Assembly: GCF_963676685.1 (NCBI RefSeq)
Contig: NC_092344.1
Coordinates: forward strand, 99,912,749-99,976,748
Reading direction: 5' to 3'
Origin: Mytilus edulis
Lineage: Eukaryota > Mollusca > Bivalvia > Mytilida > Mytilidae
DNA: 64,000 bases
Positions 21,100-31,450 of this stretch are shown here, piece after piece. Both the position numbers and the translations under genes were made by a program. The notes under the pieces were generated by a model. It was not told the origin of the DNA and ran no database searches. It saw only the letters and a list, made by a program, of their open reading frames with translations. The first letter of the stretch is position 1, and each line of letters opens with the position of its first letter.

Positions 21100-22060
21100 C
21101 ACTTGTATGACATTTTTTTGTTAAAGTTTCGTTATAGTGAGAGAAATATTAGACATTTTCCGAAAAATTCAAAGTTTTGTAAACAGGAAATTTATAAAAA
21201 TAACCACATTGTCATTATTGATATTCATTTCAAAACCGAAATGTTATCAAAGGTTATGAACCTGATTTAAGGTCATTTACTAAAATATAAGCAGATTATA
21301 GATTCATTTTCTTTTGATTTGAGACCCAAATAGTACCAATGCAAATATAAGGTAGAAGTCCTTCGAAAAAAACGACGATGGACGCAAAGTGATGAAATAA
21401 TACATTTTATTATTTTGGTCAGGTGAGCTTAAGATAAATCAACAAAAGTAAAAACTTTCGAGAGATTATATGCATCATCAGGCGACGACGAAAATTAAAA
21501 TGTAGATAAAGTATATAAATTACAATACTTCAATACACCCTTTATTATAAGATGGCATGTACTTTGCGCTTTTTGAAAGGGAGGTAGATAGCTTGGCTTG
21601 CCTTGGTGGGACTGAATGTCAGTCCCCATGTAATTCCACACAGTTCTTCCATAATATGGACCTTGGAAGGCTATTTAGCCCTTCCACCGCCGGGAACTTA
21701 GTAAATAAAATGTGATCTTTAAAATATACAAGTTTCTCACAGAAGGTAACTAAAGAAGGTAACCATAGATTTTGCGACGATGCAAATATTAAACTTTACA
21801 ATATAAATAAATATCTTTAACCAATGAATTTAAATAGCAAAAGCTATGCAATGAACAAATATATACTTATTAAGCTTCATGTAAATTATTTAACAATGAA
21901 ATACATTACATATGAAATTTGGAGTGTTACCAAGGGAGCTAATAATTAATTAATAACACTGTCTGCCACACAGCATTTCGGGGACTCTCCCTCTGGTATC
22001 TTTCGTCCCTCTTTGCAGGGTCTTTTTCTAATTATTCGGGGCATTATGATGACCTATAGT
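21100..22060. other. End of block A and unrecognised intergenic DNA
   Basis: To about 21,530 the sequence is shared with block B. After that (21,540-22,060) it is unique in the window, with GGTGGGACTGAATGTCAGTC and CCTTCCACCGCCGGGAACTT. These look like part of a larger repeat, but I cannot name it. Confidence 0.4.
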
Positions 22061-22079
22061 TGTTCATTTCTGTGTCATC

Positions 22080-23340
22080 AGTGGCGGATCTAGAGGGGGA
22101 CGTACAGGGCGTACCCCTCTTTTGCTTGGACTTTTTTTTTGTAAAAATTATTAATCAGACTAAGATTCGTGAAATTTGCCATTTCCCGTGTATTTTTTTT
22201 ATGCGACATTTCTTAACTTATAACGATAATTATTGCTCGTATATACTGTAATATATTATTGGTAATGTCAACGTTATGTGATTCGCTACGGCGGTGTTAA
22301 CCAGTGCGTCGAAAAAAACACGTCATTCAGTCATTTTGAAATTCAGATTACAGTAACACTTGCTTATGATGAAGGTGACAAGCATGACACCTTCAAAGCA
22401 ACAAAGGATTGAGCAAGAACGTACTGACTTCTATTTCATAATTCCACCAAACAGAAAGTAATACTATATTACATTACCGTGAAAGTTCTTGTCAACTAAG
22501 ATGGCCGACATGGGTAAAAATAGAACGTAGGGTTAAATGCAGTTTTTGGCTTATTTCTCTGAAACTTAAGGATTTAGAGCAAATATGGTAGGGAGTTAAA
22601 TTGTTAATCAGATTAAGATCTATCTGCCGAAAATTTCAGACATATCCAACAACCCGTTGTTGAGTTGCTGCCACTGAATTGGTAATTTTAAAGAAATTTT
22701 GCAGTTTTTGGTTATTATCTTGAATATTATAGCAGATAGAGATAAACTGTAAACAACAATAATGTTCAGCAAAGTAAGATCTACAAATAAGTACCACATG
22801 ACCAAAATTGTCAGTCTACCCCGTAAGGAGTTATTGCCCTTTACAATCAATTTTTAACAATTTTATACGATTTTGTAATCTTTTACAAAAATCTTTTTCT
22901 CTGAAACTACTAGGCCAGATTTTACCAAACTTAGCCACAATTATTATTGGGTATCTAGTTTCAAAAATGTGCATGGTGACCTAGCCAACCAAGCATGATG
23001 GCCGCCATTGCTAAAAATAGAACATAGGGGTAAAATGTAGATTTTGGCGTGTATCTCTGAAACCAAAGCATTTAGAGAAAATCTGACAGGGGGTAAAAAT
23101 GTTCATCAGATTAAGATTTTTCTATCAACAAATTTTCAGACAAATTCCACAACCTGTTGTAGGGTTTCTGTCCCTGAATTAGTAATTTTAAGAAAAATTT
23201 TGGTTATTATCTTAGATATCATTATAGTATCTGATAATATCTAATATCTAATACTATTGATTATGTTTTAACCTTATTTCACATGATTTACAAAGCAGCA
23301 ATAAATACAGGCGAGCGACACAGGCTCTTGAGAGCCTCTA
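22080..23340 (+). repeat. Two tandem copies of a ~490 bp repeat containing GATGGCCGnCAT
   Basis: Unit 1 starts near 22,495 (AAGATGGCCGACATGG) and unit 2 near 22,975 (ATGATGGCCGCCATTG). Both continue with AAAAATAGAAC, TAGGGGTAAAATG-like text, a TCTCTGAAAC motif, CAGATTAAGAT and a CCCTGAATT/GGTAATTTTA stretch. The repeat region ends near 23,335 with GAGCGACACAGGCTCTTGAG. A GTGGCGGATCTAGAGGGGG segment at 22,081 resembles the start of a common non-autonomous DNA element. A trace of the GATGGCC motif also occurs at 3,676 and 30,616. Confidence 0.5.
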
Positions 23341-24142
23341 GTTTTTGTTGTAAATAGTTAATTTATCATTATGAATAATGATAATTTGTCAGGCCTGAAA
23401 TGTTGATTTAGTACTCACTAGACTACTGATACACTCGGTGAGTTAACCTCCACCAGTAATATTGAGCAACTCATAAAACCATGAGTATCCAGCTTAATTC
23501 ATTAAATAAATATCTGACGACACACAAGTGATATTAATTGTCAGTATGACTTAAATCGTATTATTGTACTTACGATGAAAGTTTGTTATGTAAAAAAGGT
23601 TGTCACAAGCAAACTGTCTTGAACTTATAATAGGAATGACATTTGAAAGATTGTAAATACTATTCATGATGCCATTCTCTCAGTCATTTCAAGATTAAAT
23701 CTTAAAACTTATAGCATTTGGTTAATTGCTCATATGCATATATATTGTAGCGCGCAAGAGCTATATGGCAAATAAGGTTGTCAGCAAACTCCCAAACAAT
23801 GAACGTACGAAATACCTTGACCCAAGACTAAATCTCAAAATCAGAACCAACTGAGGTGACACAATAAACCAGAAATAATGAATGGAAAAGCAAACTCTAT
23901 GTCTCGCTAGATTTGTTAAAATCTAAAGTAAACGGAAATACGTTTTCAAGTTCAATACTTTATTATTGGCATGATGTTATGGTCACTTTCAATATATATA
24001 ATGGACTATTAAGGACTACAGTTTACCAATAAAAATATTAATAACAATAGTGTGTTTTTATTATTTGACTAGGGTTTTCTTCAGATACACTGACACTGGT
24101 ATATAACAATGAGACCAGTAGCAAATATTACATATAACAAAG

Positions 24143-25170
24143 AGACAAGTGTACTAGAGACTTTACTAGTAGCGTATGTCTAATATTAAACAAGGTATAT
24201 CTGAGGTATATATATATATATCACTTTACGGTTTAACTGAGTACTTAACTTCTGAGTTTAAATTCTGAAACGTTACATAAACAATAAGAATATTTAACAG
24301 TTTAATACACAAGAAAGTGTGCTAGCTGACCCTGTGCTAGAGCGTTATCAAGTGTACAAAATTTAGAAAGGCAAGTGTGCTAGCTGACTCTGTGCTAGAG
24401 CGTATGCCTTAGATCTAAAAGGGTTTATGTTTAATTTGTTTTATATATTTATGTTTAATACACGAAAAAGTGTGCTAGCTGACCCGGTGCTAGAGCGTTA
24501 TCAAGTGTATAAAATTTAGATAGGCAAGTGTACTAGCTGACTCTATGCTAGAGCGTATGCCTAAGATCTAAAGGTTTTTAAATATTTACTTGTAAATGAA
24601 TGTACAAATAGATTTATGAAGAGAAAATAAGTTGATCTCAGTTTATACAAATTTAAGCTATTATGACAATTGTGCTAGAGACTTTACTAGCAGTATATGC
24701 CATATAATTCATATCAAAGTAGTGTTTATCCGTAATTTGGTTTTCTTATTTACTTCAAGACAATTGCTAGAGACTTTACTAGCAGTGTAGTCCTGAAACC
24801 CTTATCCTTATCTCAATTACTTAAATCAAGACAAATATACTAGAGACTTTACTAGTAGTGTATGTCTTTTGACTAATCTCCCTATTTATAAAGTTATTTA
24901 AACAGGACAAATGTACTAGAAACTTTACTAGTAGCGTATGCCCTTTATCCTTATTTCAATTATTTTAATCAAGACAAAATACTAGAGACTTTACTAGTAG
25001 TGTATGTCTTTTAACTAATCTCCCTATTTATAAAGTTATTTAAACAAAACAGGTGTACTAGAGACTTTACTTGTAGCGTATGTTTTGTGTCCCTTTTGCC
25101 TTATCTAATATTTATTTAATTGCGTAAAGGTAGACAAGTGTACTAGAGACTTTACTAGTAGCGTATGTCT
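24143..25170 (+). repeat. Array of 12 hairpin-forming repeats with compensatory stem changes
   Basis: Units of about 36-50 bases start near 24,143, 24,306, 24,369, 24,467, 24,522, 24,662, 24,758, 24,829, 24,905, 24,972, 25,045 and 25,132. Typical layout: outer arm AGACA, inner arm TACTAG, 8-base loop AGACTTTA, inner arm CTAGTA, GCGTA, outer arm TGTCT. The outer pair changes together: AGACA/TGTCT (units 1, 8, 10, 12), AGGCA/TGCCT (3, 5), CAAAACA/TGTTTTG (11). The inner pair also changes together: ACTAG/CTAGT against GCTAG/CTAGC (6, 7). Spacers are unrelated AT-rich text. A 14-base inverted repeat, AAGGTATATCTGAG (24,192-24,205) and its complement (25,208-25,221), encloses units 2-12. No reading frame follows the units. 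Function unknown. Confidence 0.85.
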
Positions 25171-25507
25171 TGTAAAATAGAGGACAATAAAAGTGTAACA
25201 AAGAAATCTCAGATATACCTTTAAAATCCTATAATATAGTTTATAATTTAAACGCAAAAATAGTTTGATTGGCTTTGGACTCTTAAGTAGAAAAATCTAA
25301 CTTTCCGGTAAAATGTACTTAAACAAAACTTTCCAATTCCAAAACAATGAAATTTTTAACCATAAATTCTTAAAACAGCCTTTAAAAGTTACTTTTGAAT
25401 TGAAAATAAACTTCTTAAAATTAGCATTAAAATCTCTGTATAATTACGTTTTCCAAGAATAAAATTTAGTTAAACTAGTATCTCAATTGCTTGTAAAACA
25501 ATTGAAA

Positions 25508-27436
25508 GGTCTTTCCTGTAAAAGTGATGTTTTCGTAATGTACTTTGTACGACCTTTCGTTTGATATACGACAAGCATACCTTCTGAAACTTTTCGCTTT
25601 TTACAATCCGCCTACATTTTTGAGATCGGAAGTATGATATATGTAACACAGGGTAGATGAGCTTTCATTTGATATGCGAGAACGCCATGTTCTAGAAAGT
25701 TTGATTTTTGCACTTAATAACCCCATCCAACCAATTTTTGGAGGTTGGGAATTTGATATTTCAAATGTACACATCATGACCTTTCATTTGATATACAACA
25801 ACCCTATCGTAAAAGAAAATTTATTTTTTGCAATCAATGACCCCATTTAACCAATTTTTGGGGGACGGCAATTTGAAATTTGAAATGTACGCTTGATGTT
25901 CTTTCATTTGATATGCGACAACCTTACCATCTGAGAAATTTGAATGTTTGCACTAAATGACCCCACCCTTCCACTTGGGATGAAAAAGAAGTTTAAAATT
26001 TTCATTTTACAAAGTGCCAAAAATGATGCAATATCAACGATATAATTAGAAGTTATGAAACTTACAAAGTCGATGCAAAACATGAAAATTTCAAAATGAT
26101 TTTTTGGTGTTTTTTTCAATGGAATCTTTTTGGTATTTGGTCAAACATATAACTATGTTAACCTCTTCAATTTCTTAAACATTTTAAGTGGTAAGCTGTT
26201 GCTGATTCAGAAAAACATGCCGCGGCTCGCAAAATTTCAAACTGCATTATCTCTGAAACGACAATAGATATCTCAAATCTGTTAAATGGTAAATGATCTG
26301 CAGTTAAAGGACAACATTATAGAAAAAGAATTGGGACAATTTCAAAGTTCACCAAGGTCACAATTAATCATCAAATATATGATGCAATACCAAACTTGAG
26401 AACCGGACGTCGTTGAGACATGGGACTATCACCATTCAACTCAGGACCACTTGAACTTTCAAATATCACAAGTTCAAGGTCATAGTATAATGTGAAGGTC
26501 AAGGTGAAATTTCATCATGACCTGACATTGACCTCAAATTGAAGGTCTTGAATTACTGATCATCTTTGCAGTTTATAGTAGGTTGATATCTGTCACCTTT
26601 AAAAAGATATACACAAAATACTATACTTTTAAGAATCATCCCGTTGTAACTTTTGAACAGACGGTCTGACATTTTTGGACTTATTATATAAAATGTAGAG
26701 CTCGTCGAGAGGAACATTTCATACGCTGTATGTATGCAGCAAAGTCTTATCGTTTTCCTAATATGTAAGCTTGAAATTGCAGCGTAATTTTATTTTGCAC
26801 TCTGTGACCTTTGACCTTGGGTGCATATTAAAGGTCACATGAATTAAAGATTATTGGTGAAAGTCCCAAGTCTCTACAACTTCTGGTTCTGGAAATACAA
26901 TTTTTCTAAAATTGTACACAATTTTTCAAGGGTAATAACTCCTTATAAGGGTTAATAACAAAATAATTGTATATGTTCATTAACATTGCCATCTGTTCCT
27001 GTACATGTTGCCGTTTTCAAATCAATTCCATCTCTAATACTTTTTGAGAAAAATGCAAAGGAAAGAAATTGCTTCAAGGGGATATAACTCTCAAAGGGGA
27101 CGATGCAATCCTATTCAACCTCATATGGTAATACATTATGATGAGATCTACCTATTGTCCAAATAAGGTAATGATATCTTGAAAAACAACGAGAGGGGGC
27201 CATGTTGAAAAAAAACTAATAAAAGGGAGATAACTTATAAAGGGGATGATGAAATCCTTAACAGGGTCATCTGGTTATACCTCATGATGAGGTTTATCGA
27301 TGGTCCATGTTTGGTCTTGATAACTTCAAAAGAAACATAGGGAGGCCATGCCAAAAAAATGTTGGAAGAAAAAAAAGAAAAAAAAGAAAAAACATTAGAA
27401 AAACAATAAGGTCTTTCCTCACGTAGGTGAAAGACC
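25508..27436 (+). mobile_element. Possible 1.9 kb non-autonomous DNA element
   Basis: The segment starts with GGTCTTTCCTG and ends with GTGAAAGACC, followed by TTAA (27,437-27,440). The terminal inverted repeat GGTCTTTC is only 8-10 bases, and the left flank is TTGAAA rather than TTAA. The right end is itself a hairpin: TAAGGTCTTTC, an 11-base loop, GAAAGACCTTA (27,414-27,439). Inside are four diverged ~115 bp repeats near 25,551-25,960, each with CTTTCATTTGATATGCGACA-like text, and a GGGATATAACTC motif repeated at 27,079 and 27,220. No long reading frame is present. A chance pairing of short ends is possible. Confidence 0.35.
26474..26838 (+). promoter_or_regulatory. Cluster of nuclear-receptor-like half-sites, including a perfect DR1
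   Basis: TCAAGGTCA occurs at 26,474-26,482, GAAGGTCAAGGTGA near 26,494, TGACCTGACATTGACCT near 26,518, and TGACCTTTGACCT at 26,805-26,817. The complement of the last is AGGTCAAAGGTCA, an exact direct repeat with 1-base spacing. These match known nuclear-receptor consensus sites. No gene promoter is visible nearby, and the text lies in a repeat-like region, so function is doubtful. Confidence 0.3.
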
Positions 27437-27529
27437 TTAATAAATAAGTTTGTAAACGTAAAAATTGGTCTTACTTTCTATTAAAATTTTTGCAGCGGTT
27501 CAATCCCTAATAAAATGGCGTGAAAGTGA

Positions 27530-27665
27530 CGTCAGTGCAGCGTTTTTGAAAGGTTATATAATACCCGCCACTGCACGACAGTGCAAATGTACCGCACAGG
27601 GGCATGCACGATACCCTTAAGTGCCCCATCTTGCACGGTTCACAGTAACCAATAGCCAATCAAAA
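27530..27665 (+). promoter_or_regulatory. Possible promoter (CRE, TATA-like and CCAAT elements)
   Basis: GTGACGTCAG (27,528-27,537) is a cAMP-response-element core, GGTTATATAATACC (27,552-27,565) is TATA-like, and AACCAATAGCCAATCAAA (27,648-27,665) holds two CCAAT boxes. GC content rises locally. The candidate coding exon at 27,907 lies downstream on the same strand. Function is inferred from motif co-occurrence only. Confidence 0.35.
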
Positions 27666-27906
27666 AGCTCTATTCTTTACCAAGTTGAATCGACAAAGAA
27701 TACAAAATGGTTAAAATATAAACTTTTACATTTTTTAACATTAATCGTAAAATAAAACATTTCTATAACAATTTCCACAAAAATTCAGGTAAAATACTTT
27801 ATTCTTTTAATCAACCAATGAAATCGCTAGCCTTCCATCTGAAGTAATGGCGGATAGCGATACATGCTGTCTGTAACAGAAACGAAGATCGACAAGTTTA
27901 AGCAAA

Positions 27907-27975
27907 ATGCATAACCTTCAGTGGGGAAAAGTAAATTCTCGAACTCAATTCGACTTTAGAAAAGAGTGTATAAAA
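27907..27975 (+). CDS. Candidate first coding exon of an unidentified gene
   Basis: ATG at 27,907 opens a 23-codon frame (MHNLQWGKVNSRTQFDFRKE then CIK) that runs in phase 0 into a consensus donor, AAAA/GTAAGT, at 27,976. It lies about 250 bp downstream of paired CCAAT boxes. A short upstream frame begins at ATGGCGGATAGC (27,848) and stops after nine codons. I do not recognise the peptide, and no matching downstream exon is visible. It may be a first exon whose partner exons lie beyond the repeats, or a chance frame. Confidence 0.25.
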
Positions 27976-27989
27976 GTAAGTTTGGCTGT

Positions 27990-28469
27990 CATTGTCCAAA
28001 ACTGACAGAAAGTATGTCTAAAGTGGGGTCGATCCCGAAAAAATTACAGATGAAAAAGTACGGGAACTTTCTCAAAATAACAACAAGTCTCAAAAATCTA
28101 AATATTACAATATTCCTCATTTTCTACCCATTTGTTGGTACAAGTTAATACACAACACAATTATTAAAGCATTTGTAATGACTAGATAAACATAAAAAAT
28201 ATGGGAAGTCATTTTAACAAAAATCTTGATGTTTACAATTTATGCAAAAATGAAAACATTCCTGACTTGGATTAATTTATGAAAATATCTCTTCAATGAA
28301 CAATAAACAAACAGTTTAGTCCTATTATCATAGGAACTTAGTACTCATATAGAATGAATAACATAATCAACAATTTTTAAACACATATATCTTATCTATA
28401 ACAAGGAAATAACATATTTACAGCATAATACAAAAATAAAAAAAATACATGCCCTGGGGGTTACTTGTC

Positions 28470-28470
<1 letters not shown>
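27990..28470. other. AT-rich stretch without recognised feature
   Basis: No motif, repeat family or exon is recognised. The frame at 27,966-28,148 continues past the candidate donor and is low complexity. Confidence 0.5.
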
Positions 28471-28493
<23 letters not shown>

Positions 28494-28506
<13 letters not shown>

Positions 28507-28973
28507 TTAAATACACAAAAAGAGTTTTAAAAGCAGCATTGTCTAGCGCTTTCATCCATCTTGGGACTTTTCAAGACTATGAACGTCGTTATGAACGTCG
28601 TTATGGGGAACACATTAGTATTATGACGTAACGTCATTGTTCGTAAAATATTAGTAGTATGACGCAACGTTATTGTTCATGTAACTACTAAGCATTAAGC
28701 TTGGCGTCAAACACTTTTATAAATTTTCTTTCTAGTTCTAAAATTTATAAAAGTGTTTGACGCCAAGCTTAATGCTTAGTAGTTACATGAACAATAACGT
28801 TGCGTCATACTACTAATATTTTACGAACAATGACGTTACGTCATAATACTAATGTGTTCCCCATAACGACGTTCATAACGACGTTCATAGTCTTGAAAAG
28901 TCCCAAGATGGATGAAAGCGCTAGACAATGCTGCTTTTAAAACTCTTTTTGTGTATTTAATTTTTAATATATA
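28494..28973. repeat. Perfect palindrome: two 234 bp arms, 12-base loop
   Basis: Bases 28,494-28,727 are exactly complementary to 28,740-28,973; the loop is 28,728-28,739. I traced the arms through and found no mismatch. (TA)n tracts flank it: 28,473-28,500 on the left, and 29,010-29,048 shortly after the right arm. Each arm contains a 12-base direct repeat (AACGTCGTTATG twice) and several ACGT-rich words. The same 42-residue frame is therefore readable on both strands and is not evidence of a gene. It could be a foldback or MITE element, or an inverted duplication made by template switching. Confidence 0.97.
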
Positions 28974-29005
28974 ATTCTGTACACCGCTTGAAAAGAAACT
29001 TTTTT

Positions 29006-29048
<43 letters not shown>

Positions 29049-29050
<2 letters not shown>

Positions 29051-29199
29051 ACCCAACAATGTTAGATCTGTAAATTTGCTTTCGCAAATTTTTGGTTCTT
29101 CCCTCGCCGGGATTCGAACCCATGCTACTGTGATATCGTGACACCAAATCGCCTGCACTGCAGCCGTCCCGCTAGACCACACGACCACCTGGGCTCTCA
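29049..29199 (-). mobile_element. tRNA-derived SINE
   Basis: Read on the minus strand, TGGTCTAGCGG (29,179-29,169) fits an A box and GGTTCGAATCC (29,120-29,110) is a perfect B box, spaced as in a tRNA gene. The tRNA-like head is followed by GGGAAGAACC, then a tail with AAATTTGC-GAAA-GCAAATTT (29,091-29,072), an 8 bp stem closed by a GNRA-type tetraloop, then CAGATCTAACATTGTTGGGT and a TA microsatellite. Anticodon-arm folding is poor, so it is a SINE and not a tRNA gene. Transcription by RNA polymerase III is expected for such elements. Confidence 0.75.
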
Positions 29200-29370
29200 A
29201 AAAAAGAGCTTTCGCTGGCCGTGTGTTACCTTTCCTCGTCAGTTTTAATCTAGCGGCGTACTACAGTACATGATATATAAGGCATGAAGATGTTATCGTT
29301 ACAGATCAGCTAAATTATCTATAGTAAAGGATCCTACAAATTAATGTAATATACAGTCACAGAAAATAAT

Positions 29371-29550
29371 TATATTTATAAGTACGTCTGAGTCAGTGAC
29401 AACTCTACAACAGATGTATCCATCGGATCGCCATCAATGATGGTGATACATGGCTGTGTACATAATGTATATACAACTCGTCTAAACATCAACCCAACAA
29501 TGTTAGATCTGTAAATTTGCTTTCGCAAATTTTTGGTTCTTCCCTATATA
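29371..29550 (-). mobile_element. SINE tail copy lacking the tRNA head
   Basis: On the minus strand it contains the same AAATTTGC-GAAA-GCAAATTT hairpin (29,532-29,513), the TAACATTGTTGGGTTGATG text, then GTTTAGACGAGTTGTATATA and a 3' part with ATCATTGATGGCGATCCGAT. The same 3' part occurs at 58,932-59,045. The tail is therefore a shared module; the head is replaced here by a short TA-rich sequence. Confidence 0.65.
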
Positions 29551-29899
29551 TATGAGTTTTTAGACTTTTATATATATATATATTCTCTCTATATGTTATT
29601 TTCAAAAGACTTGATTATTAACAGACACAAACTTAATGGATGTGTTCTTACAAAATTTCTTCTTTGTTAACACTCTTTTCCTATTGATTCCGTGAAATTA
29701 ATATGGAAATCGACAATATGAAACGGTTGAGAATTTTAAAACTAAAAGAAAAAAGTAACATCACAAAAATACTGAACTTAGAGGAAAATCCATAATCACA
29801 TGGCAAAAACATATAACAATACGCATAAAAAACGAATGGTCAAGAACTGTCATATTCCTGACTTGGTGCAATTTCTTATTTTTTGCCAATTGTAAAATT

Positions 29900-31450
29900 T
29901 GTCACATTACTTTGAAAATGTTTTGTTTTGACCTATCGATGCAGGAACTGCATGCCCTTTTGAGAACCATGACAACGTTAGCATCTGCCTATCACTGTTT
30001 TTATATTCTATTTCGACAGGTTACTTATGACATAAATCTGTTACCCGTTCAAATAAGAGCAACTAAAAGACGTTAATCGACCTTACAATGGGTGCAGTTT
30101 GTAGAACAAGGACCATATAATCAGAGAACATTATTTTTTCCCTATATGTTGCAAAGACTGTTACTAGCTTGATATTATTTATTGTAGTTGCTCTAACTTG
30201 ACCCAGTACCAGAATGTCCTACCACTATGTTGAAAGGTTACCTGTCAAAAATTATATACTCCAGAATCAAAAGTTTATTGTCCCTTTTATCTGTTCCAAT
30301 TAAAAAAAAATGCTTTTAGAATGAAGAAACATGTAAATTTAATGTTTGATGTTTAGTTAAAGAAACTTTATTCATCAGAAATTATATGTTTAATTGCAAC
30401 TATGCATTTTACAACATTCCTACAGTAGTATTTACTTGCCTTTCAGTAGCAGTTGTTGTTATTGCAACAAATGTTTCTATTAACGACGTTATTAATGAAA
30501 AAATAAAAAATAAAACATTTGCATATGTCAAGTGGCAATGCCCTTATATATGCTAATAAAAAACGAACTCTATCTACGTTTTTTATGAAGACTAACTCAT
30601 TGTCTAGAAACCTAGATGGCCAACGTGGCTAAAAATAGAGCAAAATGGTAAAATGAAAATGTTGTCTACTAGTTTGAAAACTGTTCCCTTCGAATTCTTT
30701 ATAGTTGTTATTTAACTTTTGATTTTGTCGTCTGATAACGGACATTCTGTTTTGAATTTTCTTCGGAGTTCGGCATTTTTGAAATTTCCTTTTAAACGTA
30801 TTACTTTGGAAATATTTTGTTGTAAACTACCAATGCAGAACCTGTGTACCCTCCTGAGAACCAAGACCAGGTTAGTATCTGTCGACTGTTTTTATATTCT
30901 ATTTCGACAGGCTATCCACGACATTCAGGTACTCATCCAAGTTAGAGAAACTAAAGGACGTAAATCACCCTACCAATCAGAGCAGATTTGATAACAAGAA
31001 CCATAAAATCGGAAAACATCAATTTCTCCCATTAATTGCACCGATTGGTAGCTTAATTTTATTTATTTTAGTAACTCTAACTTTACCGAGTTCTTGAATC
31101 TCCTACCACAATGTTGATAGGTAACCAGTCGAAAATTATATATTCCAGAGTCAAAAGTTTATTGCCCCTTTTATCTGTTCCTATTTATTCGAGAAAAAAA
31201 TGCTGTTAAAATGAAGAAAAATGTAACATGTAATGATTGTTGTTTATGTGAAGAAAATTATTAAGAAATTATGTGTAATAACAACTCTGCATTTTTCAAC
31301 ATTCCTTCAGAAATATTTAGATGTTTTTCAGTAGCAGTTAATGTAATTGCAACACATGTCTTATTAATGATGTAATTTATAAACACATTTGCATATGCCA
31401 AGTGGCAATGTCCTTTAATAATATGCTAATGAAAACAAACTCTGCCTACG
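29900..31450. repeat. Two tandem copies of the intergenic repeat (block B)
   Basis: Counterpart of 2,930-4,500: units near 29,900-30,620 and 30,715-31,450 share the ACCAGAATGTCCTACCA-type and AAGTGGCAATG landmarks. From 31,450 to 32,250 the sequence follows block A at about 4,510-5,370, with no recognised gene. Confidence 0.7.

Noticed and set aside
24143-25170. CRISPR array
   Set aside because: Units diverge, spacers are uneven (about 15-125 bases between units) and AT-rich, no cas genes exist, and the DNA is animal. It is a hairpin repeat array.
28449-29147. Small protein-coding gene (same 42-residue tail read on both strands)
   Set aside because: The shared peptide is simply the perfect palindrome read from either strand; the rest is TA-repeat translation.
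29100-29185. Functional tRNA gene
   Set aside because: A and B boxes are good, but the anticodon arm does not fold well and the head is followed by a SINE tail; it is a tRNA-derived SINE.
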